From assembly GCA_963565915.1 (NCBI GenBank), contig OY751491.1:1116001-1180000 (forward strand): DNA of 64,000 bases, read 5' to 3'. Of this stretch, positions 1 to 12,400 are shown piece by piece (position 1 is the first letter of the stretch; each line of letters starts with the position of its first letter). The DNA is from Entoloma clypeatum (taxonomy: Eukaryota; Basidiomycota; Agaricomycetes; Agaricales; Entolomataceae). The position numbers were made by a program, and so were the translations under genes. The notes beneath the pieces are model-generated. The model was not told the DNA's origin. It saw nothing but the letters and a program-made list of their open reading frames with translations, and did not search any database.

Positions 1-720
1 GTAGACCGAAATATCGGTCAAGGTGGCTTCCTCATGATCGGTAATGAGGATGTTGCCCTTCCATAGTGGTGAGGAATACAAGAGACACATCATGCATGAG
101 ATACACACTGGATATACGTTGCCGTGCACCTTATGGTGACGATGGAGATGCTCGAGGGCTGTTGCAGCCTGTATGACCTTCCATATCCGAAACCAAGTCA
201 GAGCCAGAAAAAGTAGCGGAGCGTACACATACCCAAGACAGACGAGTGGCATACGAACGGTGTTGACCATAGCTAACGATATCTCCGTTCTCGTATAGGG
301 GGGTAACCAGGGCTAGCATCGACTGCCCAACATGACCAAAAATTTCAGCGACGTCGAGGATTTCAAACCAGGAGATATATCTATGCCTAAAGGCTGCCGG
401 GTTCGCCGCGCGTTCACTCAGAAGAGCAGTCAGCATCTAGAAAGGCGTGAATGAGGGGGCCAGAGTCTAGAGGGGCATATACATACGTTCCTGAAGCCCG
501 CTCGCTGGGCAGGGGAGTTGAGTCGTCTAATCTTGACGAGTCGCTACAGATACAATGAGTAGTTGTCGAGCTGCAAAAGAGGCCGGACTCACACCAGCAG
601 GGAGGCCCTGTATACCACCAGGTATCTCGTGAATAGAACAGTAGACACCTCTGTAGCGACATGGAAGTTGAATGTGCAATGGCACAAGCTCAAGGGAAGG
701 TACAAGCTAGGACCGCAGAA
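1..720 (-). CDS. Kinase-like (probable pseudokinase) gene, 3' end outside window
   Basis: Fragments of a fungal protein-kinase-like fold on the minus strand, separated by short introns. From upstream: a segment reading C-R-Y-R-G-V-Y (near 660); an exon starting after an acceptor TTCTAG near 437 and containing L-V-T-P-L-Y-E-N-G-D-I (the hinge and start of the C lobe); an exon with A-L-E-H-L-H-R-H-H-K-V-H-G-N (helix E and catalytic loop); and, at the left edge, K-G-N-I-L-I-T-D followed by T-D-I-S-V-Y. Active members of this kinase type normally carry HGD or HRD and DFG. Here the loop reads HGN and the DFG position reads DIS, so the catalytic aspartate is missing and a pseudokinase is likely. 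The same exon order is found in the split gene at 8284-9051 and 21572-22075, so the two are paralogs. The start codon is unresolved and the remaining C lobe lies outside the window. Confidence 0.6.
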
Positions 721-3217
721 AGACGTCAACGGGTAGGAATGATGCTTCGAAGGAAAGGCGACCGTACAGGATTGGCAGATGCCATTGCTACTTATTTTTG
801 GTGTAGGGTGGGAGGGAAGAGGTGGGTGTTGCTGAGACTTGCGGCAACATACCTTTTATACTCCTGGTGCGATCACTATTTGACCCGAAGTCAAAGACTG
901 TCCTCGTGCCCTGCAATCTGACGATCGATCGATTTAACCGGCAGCGCGCGTATACCCCACGCCGAGACGAACGGGAACAGGGCCCTCAAGGATCCGAGTC
1001 TAATGCAAAAAAATATTGGCTTTGTGATCGTCGTAGATATCCTGAAACGAAGCAAAATTTTTGACAGAAGTCCTGGAGACCATCATATGACTCACGAAGA
1101 ACTGGCGTCGCCGCCGCCGAGGCGCAGAAAGATTAACACCGGAATGTTCCTTTTTCGCAAGCGCTGCTAAACGACTTACAACATATGCGGAATCTTGACT
1201 TTGTGGATATATGTATGGGGAGTTTTTTAACTCGAGATGAGGCTTTCGGCGAACGCGCGCCTCCGTCAGGGACTTTGGGAGTAGCATCAGCCATCAGGAA
1301 GATAAGCAGTAAGGAGAGTTAACCGAAGACAGGAACATCGGATAAAAGTCCCGTCTGGATTCCTAGATCTCGAACTTTCGCCGTCGTCATGTCCCTGATC
1401 GCAATGTATTGACGGTTTCTGCCAAGCATCGAGATCGCCTGTGCGAGCCAGAGTTCGAGAAACAGCAATGACACCATCCGCAGTAAGTTGGACTCGTTCA
1501 ACCGCCATTCCGGACATAAAAATTGAAAATGGTGCCATCCCTTTTCTTCGACATTGCCTGACGTTCGATCTAAGATAGAGGAGGGGAGGAGGAAGTATCC
1601 TTGATCTTCACATCGCCTGGTTAATCACATGAAGGGCTTCACAACACATTCCGGAGATGAACAACATAATGGGATGATCTTCCATTCCTCGGTTCAACCT
1701 GCGGCCGCGCAATATCGAGATCGCCAATCTATATCGTAAATCCGCTTTTTGAGGCTGCCGTTAGGTATTCACGATGAAGGGGCTGGGCCTAGCTGAGGAG
1801 AATTAGTAGGCAAGGGCCAAAGCATTCTGTGAATATCACGGACGTTGTGTTGCAGGCCCGACGACAGACAGATACAGCAGCCGCCATGGCGTCCGAATAC
1901 ACCAAATTTTCTGGGGTAGTTGTTTCAAATTCATCGACAATAAAAAAAAGGTCCTGAAGCCAGACCATATTCAGATACATCTTTGTTGATCTGCCGGAGT
2001 CGGAGTTGTGGGGGAGATGGGATCTTGGAGATCTTGGCACGATATCTCCGCAACGCTTCCGACGAGAGCGGCTGGGAGATGTCCGAACTTGATGTATTGT
2101 TGACAACAATACATCTTCTTCCAACATCGCCGCGAAGAGTTCGACAAACTGTGGCTGAGGGGTCGCATCGTTCATCGTTCACATATTGGATATTGAAACC
2201 GCGACTCTTTCGCGCCTGAAGTACGATATCAAGTTCCTGGCATCATCTATGTCAAGATTGAAGGCCATGACAGGGCAACTGATTAACAGGGCCGCTCACC
2301 ATTGAGTTGGTAAGCGTGCAACTCATGCTTGGACCTGGCTTGGGTTCGTACATAGTCGGCAACACGAGGACGCAAATTTTAGCAAGAGAATATGAGAGCA
2401 TATGCAGGACAACAAGAGTATTTCCCCCTGCTTCCCCTGCTTCCCCTGCTTCCGCGAACCTTAAATTTTTGTGAGAACATCAGCTGATGAATTTGCTCAC
2501 AGTACATACCGGAGATAGTGCTCCCCTTGGAAAATTTGACAGAAACATGATATCATGTACTAGTACTACCAGTTGGCACCAAATCTTTGATCGCTATGGG
2601 TCCAAGTTGCAAGCGGGTTTGCCTTCTAATCTTTCTGAGCTCGGGTAAGAGAATCGCCAGCGCATTAAGTCAAGAACAACTAGTGAAAAAAAAAACGTAC
2701 GGGGAACGAGGAGTTTCAAGTTGACGTTGGACGGGGGCGGAACATCCAATGATGCCAAGGACTCCGAGTTAGGCTGCTCGCCAATGAGCCATCCGAAATC
2801 GCCCGTAGGATGAGCGGGAGATGAATCGGTGGGTGAGTATCGTCACGGTGGTTTTTCAGAAGGATGATGCACGCAACATCCCCGGGTTCCCCGGGCCCGC
2901 GAGCAAACGTAGCATCAACCCTGAACCATTCATTGAATTCAGGAGAAACCGGGACACTTCACCTATGTAGGATACCGCGCTATCAATCCTCACAGGGTCG
3001 AGGCAGCGGGGGATAGGTTGCACTGGAAGTCGGGGGAATAAACCACCTCAGTAAGCGGGGGGGAACTTGGATTTTTCTGATTATACATCAGACCAGAGTA
3101 CAAAAGTTTATTCATTCGTAATGCTTATAGATATCGTACATGAGGCTGCCAAATCGATAAGAAGGGGAGGACAAAACGACCACAAAAGGGGGAACGTCAA
3201 AAACAGAAGTAGTGAAG
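721..3217. other. No confidently assigned gene
   Basis: Only short ORFs are open here (for example 1000-1287, 1287-1538 and 1789-2175 on the minus strand). None has a motif I recognise. Some may be 5' exons of the kinase-like gene at 1-720, since that gene's first exon was not located. A small tandem repeat, three copies of CCCCTGCTT, lies at 2425-2451. An A+C-rich and GC-rich mix with no TE signature fills the rest. Confidence 0.4.
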
Positions 3218-3467
3218 TCATGACGCTCTGATTCTAGAAACTAGAAGATGAGTCGTGATGTAGGATGAGATGAACGCGAATGCTGTGAGTGGAAAAAGAA
3301 TGTCTTGATGAACCCAGGCCCCAAAGAAAGAGTTTCCGTTGAGAACCCAGTAGATGCTAGATGAGAATCCCAGAAGGAAGAAGGCGCGCAGAAAGGAGTC
3401 CCCCTGAGTGTCTCGTATGGGACAGAACACCAGGGAAGAAGGCGGTCCCAGGGCCCAGAACCGACGA

Positions 3468-5925
3468 TTACGAGCCTCCTCCACCGATAAAGGCCCAGGG
3501 TCCGGGTAACCCAGACCTCGTCTTCCCAGCCGTACTCCTCCCACTTCCAAACATCCTCCCCTCCCCCCTTCCACCCGCCAGCAACCCAGCAGCATAGCTC
3601 TCTTCATCCTCGTCATCGACTGAATTCCCAGTCTTCATACCCCTGCGCACCCACCCCCGCCCCCACTCCTCCACCTCGCTCCCATACCAATCTTCATCCC
3701 CATAAATCTTGTGCCTCAAACTCCCCGTCCGACTCGCCCTCCCAGAAGCGGCAGCAGCAGCAACACCGCTGCCGGACACACCCCTCTGAGCTGCCCTCCT
3801 GCCCACCCACCTGCCGGGTGCGCCATCGTGGGCCGCAACAGCCAAGTGCTTCCTCAGACTCTTGATCGAGTTCTGCCTCTTCGGCGGCACGAGCATCCGC
3901 GCAAGGTTCAGCTCCCCCTCCTCATCACTCGAGCTCTCCCCGCTCGAATGCACATCGACACCCCACCCGCTCAGGTACCGATTCTTCCCCGAGCGTTCGA
4001 CCCCCTTCCCCCCGCCCCGATCTGCACCCCCGTCCTTATCCCGATCCCATGCATCCCCCTCCACATTCGTATTCGCCAAACTAGGCACCTTGTCCTTCTC
4101 CTCCAGTCTCCCGCCTTTCTTGCCCTTGCCCCTCCCCCCTTCCCTCTCCTTCCCATGCCCCCGGCCCTTCCGCCGCTCCTTCCCACCACCCCCACCCCCA
4201 GCCTCCGGCGACCCCGCACGGCTCACAGGCGCACTCCTACACACCACCCGCGTACAGCTCACCTCACCCGCACTCATCACGGCCCGCCCACGCTCGATCC
4301 GCGTAAACAGCTCCGGCGGCGCCAGCCCAACATCGCGGTCGCCCCCCCTCCTCCTCCTCGCCCCACCACCACCCGCGTTGTTCGTTCGGTCAGACAGACC
4401 CGGGCGGAGGTGCCGCGGCGACACCTGCGAGATGGAGCTCCTCGTCGGCCGCAGTGCTCTCCTCTGTCCAGTATTCAGCGAGTCGCCTGACGAGGACGAC
4501 GCAACGCCCACGCGCGCGCTGGACGAAGAGGGGGGCGGGCCCCCGAGGTACGCGCCTTTTCCGCCGAACAGCACCGCACGCGCCACCGTCTCGATCCACG
4601 TCTGCGGCAGAGGCGGGTCGGGCGTCGCGCGGTTTTCATTCCGCACCCGCACCCGGTGCTGGGTCGTTTCGTGGTCGCTGTCGGTGAAGACGAGCGTCTT
4701 GCGATGGGGTTGGGGGAGCACGTGGACGGGGGAGGAGCTCGGCCGTTTGGGCATGTTGGGTGCGGACGCCATGTGACGCAGGTATGCGCCCGCACGAGAG
4801 GGTCTTGGGTGTGTGATGGGTGGTTGGGACGGACCGGGTGGATGTTGTGGTGGCGGTGGCGGTGTGAGGTAGATGCCGGGCTGGCGGCGCGGAGATTGCA
4901 ATGCGTGTTGTGAATTTTGCAAAGGGCGAGATGAGGAAGAGGAGTGATCTGAAACACGATGGGCGAGACGTGGCCGGTGTAGATCTTGAGTCGATGATGA
5001 TGGCGAATGAAAAGAGTTGGTCTGTATGGGCGTCGGTGGCCGGGATGAAGGGTTGTATCGAGAGGGGCGGGGTGTGGGATCCAAGCTTTCGCTGGAAGAT
5101 GTCAAGAGGGATGGAGAGTGGAGTTCACTGGAAGACGATGTTGCTTGCCTCTGGGGCTGTCGCTGTGCAATGGGTGACACGGACGGAGAGTACGCGTGTG
5201 TTGATTTCCGCGTTGCCTCAGCGCCAGCGAGGAGTCCATCCTCCTGATTCAAATGCAGCGATGTTCGGCTGGACATTGCACTGGGCATGAGACCGGCCAG
5301 GTAGCCCACAATGGCCCCTACTCCGCCCCGGACGTTGGTCCTCTTGTTTGCTTTGTCGTCTCTCTCCGACGCATTTGCATCGCTCCGGTCTGTCTCGGGG
5401 GTAAAAACGCGAGTTTCCTTGTAGCCTGCTTCTCGCAACAGGTCTTCCAGGCGCTCATACGTTTGTGACGTTCCTCTCCGGTGTAGTGGCACCCGACCCA
5501 ATTCAGGATATCTTGTTCGTGACCGACTGGAACGGGGTGGTGTAATGGGTTGCGGAGGAGATGTCGATGCCGTCGAGACGGAGTTTGAGTTGGATATGGA
5601 TTGTGTGATGGTCGAATGTGTATTTGTAGGAGATGAGGGCGTTATATGGTGATTGTCGTTTGTCTATGAGACGAAACCAAGTTAGACATTATTCCAGTAG
5701 GAAAAGCAAGAGAGAATAAAATGAAATTAGGGATACCGCCGGACTTCTACCGAAAGCATCCCGGCAGATATATCGTAAACCAGCGAGGAACTCTCCGTTT
5801 CCAGAGAGCCGGCGACGCTTCGAGCGAAACTATGGAAGAACTGGGGGCAACACGACTCGTACCTTGTGAGGTTCTGCTGATGTCCCGCTGCTATTGGTGG
5901 TTGTTTTCAAGAACGAGACGTCCAT
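3468..5925 (-). CDS. Large disordered protein, three-exon host gene
   Basis: Function not recognised. I propose exons 5925-5863, 5829-5737 and 5663-3468. The second intron (5736-5664, 73 nt) has GTATCC, a TCTAAC branch-like site and CATAG. The first gap is only 33 nt as drawn; an acceptor 12 nt further on would also keep frame. The product is about 783 residues. A basic, conserved-looking N-terminal part contains Y-E-R-L-E-D-L-L-R-E-A-G-Y. Then follow long Ser/Pro-rich disordered tracts, a patch T-W-I-E-T-V-A-R-A-V-L-F-G-G-K, Gly/Arg/Lys-rich low complexity and an acidic D-E-D-E-E stretch. The ORF ends P-W-A-F-I-G-G-G-G-S. An alternative end exists: a small intron from 3495 (GTGGAG) would join the frame running to 3218, which encodes two hydrophobic helices and would make a membrane-anchored C terminus. 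GC content is far above that of the neighbouring repeats. Probably a genuine host gene, perhaps a scaffold or regulatory protein. Confidence 0.6.
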
Positions 5926-8219
5926 TTGGGATTATTTCGTGGATGATATTGGGTCAAAATCGGTCGTTCGCGTCGTTTGTTCGGTGTTGATGTTATGGCG
6001 ATCTGTGGCTTCGTTGTTGGCGTGAAATCGAGGTTTCTTCGCGGGTACTTTGATTCTTGATATCAGGGTACAGGAGTACCCGTAAACGCAAAGCCCTTTG
6101 GCTAGAATTTGAGGTGGGAAACGGAGATTATGGGTAGCATGGGCACATTTGAGACGAGGTTTCTGGAGGTTTCAAAGCTGACACTCGTCACGTGTTTTCT
6201 CTTCCTCCTCGCTCAGCAGAGCTGACTGGCGCTCTTACCCGGTACTCGCAAGAGGGATGCACCGAGGACAGTACGTGGCTGACTGCGCAAAATACAACCA
6301 ACTTACGTTGAGTCTTCAAAAGTCGCTGCAAGGTTTTTTCTGTCATCAGAGGCAACCAAAACGGTTGAAAGATCAATGGTCTTCGACCGATCAGGTGAGC
6401 CCCTCATTCTGTCCGAGTAGTGTTCTTGTGTGTGTTGTGGACATCATGTCGAGCCCTTTGGGGAATACCTCAATCTCATTCCCGATCTTGACCATGTTTT
6501 GCGAGCCTCGCGTGGATTTAATTTAAAATTTTCCCTCACCTCGCTACCTAGAATCATGGTGGACAACCTGGTCGCTTTCAGGCTATGTTACAGAACAAAT
6601 CAGGAAAATTTTCCGATGTCGTCTGCCAACCCCCTTGATAAGAACATGGAGCATTCTGTGGAAGTTGATAAGCTTCAGGGGGACGGATATCTCTTTTCGC
6701 CTTGGCGCGGAAGGTGTTTCGATTTCTCGTTGCACACGTACAAACACAGCTCGTACTGCCCCGATTCCTCCTATGGTTCTTCTCGTAGGTGTTCTCTTTG
6801 ACGAGACTTTGATGGAAAATATTGAGGCTGTTTTCCACCAACGGGCTGTGCTCTTGTACCAAGCCTCGTGCTAACACCTTCTCAGAAAATAATGTGGTCA
6901 TCCATCCGCTTCTTCCCCCTCCCCCAAATACAGTAACTGACACTTCAGCCTACGCAGGATCGTAACCCGTCATAATTTTCCAGCGTAAACCAATTCTGGG
7001 CAATGAGCGATTAATCAATGACAGTGGATTTAGCTGGGTGAAAGCAGGTAATGTGACATTTTAATTTCTGACTGACAGCAAGGTATAGTCACAGTTTTTG
7101 TTCTTGCAAAGGTAGATTGAACTCTTTCCCTCTCGCGTGAATTTCGAGGCGGCCGGTGTAGTTCCCTGCCTTCTCTTCGGCCACGCCTTTACTGGAGTTC
7201 CCGTCACGAAATCAAGATAGAGGACACATTCCAAGGAAGAATCTTTCATTCGCCTCGGGTCAACCCCAGACAAATCGCCGTTTCAATTCCCTGCCTCTCA
7301 GCTTCTATCCAAGGAATCTGATTTACCGCTTTCTTGACACTGGAGTCTCTCGTTGTCGGTGTGAATGAACCACCGACGCAACGTTTTTGATCTTTCGCAC
7401 TCTGATCGCGCGCCTGTTTGTGTTCACGATGTTTCAGGCTGGCGTATTTACGTCGTATTGTCCAGCACAGACCCCATTAAGCTCACCTGAAGCGCGGTGC
7501 GGCGATTTTACACCAACCCTTTCATGATATTCCCAGTGCTCTCCAAACGACGACTTTCCATCTTTGGATGTTCACCACGTTACGTATGCACGATCGACAT
7601 CCGGACCGCAGATCCCGTACAACTCTATTACATAGTACGTATCACATCAAATGAATGACCCTCGCAGCAGCGTCTAACCCTTCGCAAACGTGGTTCTTTA
7701 TCTCCTTTTCGACGTCATTCGAATGGAAGTTATCCTGCAGCTCTCAGCCATGGAATCAACATGGAACGACCGACACAAGCCGTCGCTGGTAGGGTCGTTG
7801 TCGACCATCAAGCAAGTGACGGCGTCGACCTTCTTTATGGCCTCTGATTTACTATGTCGAACCTCATCGGCCGGCTTCACGGGCGTTTTTGCAACAGTGG
7901 ACCATTCCGAAAAAAACACACTGAGTATATAGCAAATATTCACACTCAAGTGACCGCACCCTGGAAACCTGTCAGATGTACCTACCTGCAGTAGCAACTT
8001 GCTAACCTATGGATAGAAAAAGGCTGTAACCATTTCGAAGTTAGAACCCCCGAACACTCACCTCACGGCGACCCCGATGACCCCAAGCGCCCGGTGTCAA
8101 AAAAACTCGCCGTGAGTCCAAAGTCCCTCAATCCAGCTCGTGAATATGTAACTCCCGATATGCTCCAGACACAGGTTGAAGGCCTACATTCCCAGATTAT
8201 CCCAACTTCACTGCGTCGC
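5926..8219. other. Intergenic, no recognised gene
   Basis: This stretch separates the minus-strand disordered-protein gene from the plus-strand kinase-like gene, so it should hold both promoters. ORFs at 6430-6801 (plus), 6578-6943 (minus), 7061-7273 (minus) and 7690-7932 (plus) are short and have no motif I can name. No TE termini or tandem repeats were seen. Confidence 0.4.
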
Positions 8220-8227
8220 TATAAAAG
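8220..8227 (+). promoter_or_regulatory. TATA box of the split kinase-like gene
   Basis: TATAAAAG lies 57 bases upstream of an ATG at 8284 that sits in a good context (CACCATGA). The spacing fits a short 5' leader. Confidence 0.55.
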
Positions 8228-8283
8228 ACGCTCTACATCCTCCCATTTCTCTTTTCATCGACACGCCACACAGTTTACCCACC

Positions 8284-9051
8284 ATGAGATCCTCCGACTC
8301 CCCGCACTTCCTTTCCAAAGCATCCTCCTACCTCACCTGGCTATCTTTTCTTGTCAAGGCTCCATCTCACCGGCACTTTGAACCTTTGCTTCTTGCGCCA
8401 CAAATTGCGCCTTGCTACGTAGGCGTTTACTCCTCGATGTACGGGATACCTCCAAATCCTTCGTTGCCTAGTTTAGCTGGCTTTTCTAACGACGTGAGCC
8501 AAATAGTTTTGAATCAGTCCAGTCACTCATTTCGGGAACAGGGAGTGATTAGAACTCACCGACCCGATTCGTCGGCTGCCCAGAGGCTCGCATTTAGTAA
8601 CGTAGGTCCCTCCTCCTCTGACCGTGGGTTTCCTTCCTGCTGATCCTTTCTTTCAACCATAGATGATGAACGCCCTTCTCAACCAACGGGCCGCCACGCC
8701 CGCCGCTTTTGAGCATGAATATATTGCTCCATTCACGGCCATCGGCGACATCAGTGACGTTTCTGCACAGCCGACACCAGCTCTGGTTACGCCCCATTAC
8801 GAAAACAAGGATATCCTACACTTCTGTATGCGAAATCCACAGGTCTCTCGGATGAGGCTGGTGCGTACCTCGTCACCACAGATTACTTTCCACACGGCAA
8901 CTTTTCTTTGCAGATCATTCAAGTCGCCAAGGCCATTGAGCACTTGCACGCCCATGACATAATTCATGGCCACATTCACGTCGTCTGTATCTCCCACGAT
9001 AAATCTCCCCTTCTTCTCTTCTGACGATCCGTCCCAAAAGGGCAACATCCT
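8284..9051 (+). pseudogene. Kinase-like gene, 5' half, cut by the KDZ element
   Basis: The proposed start is the ATG at 8284, downstream of a TATA box. The N-terminal part contains C-Y-V-G-V-Y, matching C-R-Y-R-G-V-Y of the left-edge paralog. After one or more introns, the exon from about 8663 encodes L-V-T-P-H-Y-E-N-K-D-I-L. An intron near 8861-8917 (GTGCGT...TTGCAG) leads to A-K-A-I-E-H-L-H-A-H-D-I-I-H-G-H. A second short intron ends CAAAAG at 9040, then GGCAACATCCT at 9041-9051 encodes G-N-I-L. The frame then runs into transposon sequence and stops at once. The catalytic loop reads HGH, without the usual aspartate. The rest of the gene continues at 21572; removing 9052-21578 restores G-N-I-L-I-T-D-N-E-D in frame. 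Upstream exon joints are tentative. Confidence 0.75.
9045..9051. repeat. Target-site duplication, left copy (ACATCCT)
   Basis: Identical to 21572-21578. The kinase-like reading frame is restored when one copy is kept and the intervening DNA is removed. Confidence 0.8.
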
Positions 9052-9087
9052 CACTAGATAGTGGCAGGGATGTGCAGGGATGTATGA

Positions 9088-9129
9088 TACTTACCGCAAA
9101 CCCCTCCTGCACAAAACAGAGTAGTTACC
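9088..9129. repeat. KDZ element left inverted repeat
   Basis: A 42-bp arm beginning TACTTACCGC and ending AGAGTAGTTACC. It pairs with 21494-21535 in inverted orientation (37/42). It contains the core TGCACAAA and the TTAC motif that is also repeated inside the element. Confidence 0.85.
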
Positions 9130-9424
9130 ATCTTAGCCGACGTGCAGGTAGTAGTGGTACTTACCGCACGCTTGGGGAGTTTACCTCTTGCCCATTGAAT
9201 CCCGCTTCTGCCACAAGGTGTCTGATGCGTCCCCCGCCTCGTGGGAGGAGATGGTTGCCAGTTCAATTCGTCTTCGACCCGGTTTGTGGTTTGTGGTTTG
9301 CTTCACACCCTGCTCACCGTTGATCCCAACAGATCAGCGGCTCACAACAATCTGTTTGACGGGCATTGCACGATAGGAGGGAAAGAAGTGGCAGTGCATT
9401 GTCAATTGATCCTACGCTAACAAC
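9130..9424. other. Subterminal non-coding part of the KDZ element
   Basis: Between the left inverted repeat and the transposase stop codon. It contains more GTACTTACCGC-like motifs near 9155-9170. No gene was seen. Confidence 0.5.
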
Positions 9425-12400
9425 TCAAAACATTGACGATTCCGCCTCATGTCCGCCCGGAATGGCTGCTCCTTCATCGTCGCTGGGCTTCTCAGGATGC
9501 TCTTCGTCACCTTCCCCAGTGATCTCGCCTGATGCTACCCACACTGCGACCAGGTGCCACAGTCTCTCAAAGCTCTTCTTCATTCCAAGGCGGATAGAAG
9601 CCTGGCGACGCGCATATGCTGAAAGACCCTCCTGAAGTACCTCGTCGACACCTTCTCTTCTGTTTGCGCGTTCTGTCCACCATCCTGCATGCCACTCGAG
9701 GAACTGGCTTACACGGCGCATTTCCTCCAGCAATAGATCCACCTCTTCGCTCCACCTCATCTTTCGGGCCCGCGCGCGACACCATTGGATTCGAAGAGCT
9801 GTATGGTAAATTCGAGTAAGAATTCATTAACTATCATCCGAGATGACTTACCTCATGCAAGCGGGGATCTTCATCTGGGTTTCCCGTGCTACATAGGACT
9901 CCTGGGGCCATCCATATCCACGAGAGCGTCAGGCGCCGTTCCGCAACTTGAAGTCCGTCTACAGGTAGGCCTCGGATATCTTCATCGTTCAAGACCTTCA
10001 ACGTAGTCTTCCATGTGTCAAATCCCCGAATCAATGTTCCTAGACCATCCAGCGCCTTGTATGCTGCCCGGTACTTCTCAACAGCGGCCCTCATTCTCCA
10101 GCGATTCTGTTCAATCATCGTCAGAGATCGAGTATTCGCCCTCACACGGCGAGACCAGTCTTTTTTCCTTTTCGTCAAGAAGCTATCAAGGCGAAGGTGT
10201 TGGCGGATAGTATTTAGGGCATCGTTTGCTTGCGCTTCCCGTAGGACCGATTCCGCATCTTGCAAGCGGCGATCACAAGATGTTCTCTGGACAATCGCAG
10301 AAGGAAGCCAGAGCTGGACTTCGTATATCTGGACTTCGGGAGATCTACTGTTCCGTGCGCGTTGCTCCTCGACGCGCAAAAGGGTACTGCCTGGTATGTA
10401 CAGTGTCTGTATTTCAAACCATGACGTGATACGCTTGCGAAGGGCAGTAATACGTTCTTGGGTTCTCGCGCGCTGCAACGCCGTAGCATGGAGTCCGAGA
10501 CTTTCAATGTCCAGGCGTAATTTTCGTCTGCTCCAAAGGTCGGTCATCAACTTATTTAAGAACGAACATACTCACTGCTGTTCCTCGAGCTCAAGTCCCA
10601 TATGTATCATCATGCTACCAGTTATCTCACAGTGAACTGCTCCGCGATCCGTGTCAACCATCTGAGCGTCCTGACTTGCAAGCGCAAGCCGAACTTCGTT
10701 TTGGGTAGGCTCTAGAAAACAAGGGAAACGAAATTTCCGAAGTTCAAAGATACTCACCCTTTACGCGCGGTTCGAACGGGTTGGGGTTCGTATTATCCTC
10801 TTCCCACGTCTCGACCTCTTTCGTCCACTCATCCCGGACTGCTTCTGGGATGACGCTTTCCAACTGCTCTAGATGGTGCGCGTGGTTTGCTTTCCGAGGT
10901 ATCACCTCCTTAATCTTCCGCAAAAGAGATAAACCTGACACAACGAAATCAATACCGTGCTGTAATTCGGGAAAGAAAAATACGTACCCATTCCGGTGAC
11001 CTTTTTCCAGTTTGAATCCCCCATATGATCCTCCAGTAAGTCGCGTCTCGAACCTGGTCCCATTTCTCTTGCACTCCCAGCTAAGCCATTTATCCTTGAC
11101 CAGCCCCGCTCAGGTGCTTCTCCGTCTGTTCGTCCGACATGTTTGGTGTAGTTGAAGGAGAAATCACGCTGGCACCTCTCGATGTGGGCAGGGAGGTGAA
11201 ATTTGGGCACGAGCATCTTGATTGTCGTCAGACCATTATTGATTGACCAGTCGGCAGGGAACTTGGTAGCCATCTGTTTTTTGAAGTGAATACCCCATTG
11301 ACAGGCAATATCATATGACATGAAGATCTTTCGAAAACAGAGACCTCTGAAGGCCAGCGTAATATATATAGTCCATATTGAGGTATCTGATAGGAAATAT
11401 CAGAAGACGATCAGATGTTTCTCAAAAATGAACGTGATTGACATACCGTTCACCCGCTTGTAAATCGCCGACAGAGTTTGGCTGCCTGAAGTCATGACGA
11501 GCACAGTCGACGGCACCGAGCCCAGTTACTACACAGCCCTGCGTGTCCTTGGTGTCTGCACTATTCACTGCGTCATGAGAGACACAGGTGCTCGGCTTTG
11601 CAAGAAGATGTTAGTCCACGACAGTTAGCAATTGCGTGGTGATGTACCTGTTGTTTCTCTCCGCTGTGCTTCTTAAGATGGGCCATGTATGGTGCGTATC
11701 GAACAAAGTAAGCCAGGCCATCGCAAAGGGAAGGATCTTTCTCTTCGCTAGAAATATTCTTTCGACGGTGTAGGAAGTTTGCATCTGCGGCCAAGAAACT
11801 AGCATATTTCCAACTGCAACACAACTGTCATGTGCGAGAGAAAGCATAAAACGCTTGGGATACTCACAGAATACTTGGGTCTGCGTCAGCCCAGTTATTT
11901 GGGAGGTTCTTTCCGGGGTGGGGACATGCCGGACAGAGCACTGCGCAGCAACCAGTTTCAATCTCAGTAGGATCATTTCCAAGGCCGGCTCGCTTCAACA
12001 TTGTGAGGTGGCGCCATTGGCGAATCATGCGAAGAAACTCGGTATAGCGGTCCTGGTCAAGGATAAGCCTGCAGTCATACGAAAATTTCTATCAGAAAAC
12101 TGACCCGAACATGTAAGAGGCCAGTATTGTCTGTCTTGCGAGCGAGACTTCGATAAACTCATGGGCTGAACACTTCGACTCAAAGCTCAGAATATGAAAT
12201 CGTTTGAGTACCCGAAACGTTGCTGCTGTCTGGGGATTGTGAACTGTAGCAGGATACAGCTGGTAGCGAAGGAGCTGGGTAAGAACATCTGTACTTCTTT
12301 CACAGCCGCAAAAATCGAGGCTGACTTCATGAATACCATGATTGTCGATGATGAGAAAGGAGTTGCCCTTCGCCGATTTGGGAAGATCGCAGTGCTCGTT

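Noticed and set aside
3862..4776. Long plus-strand ORF (304 codons) rich in Pro and Ser
   Set aside because: It is the antisense shadow of the GC-rich minus-strand gene 3468-5925; third-position GC keeps the opposite frames open.
9045..9125. A separate truncated kinase pseudogene ending in a natural stop
   Set aside because: The stop lies in transposon sequence, and the remainder of the gene is found in frame at 21572, so it is one split gene.
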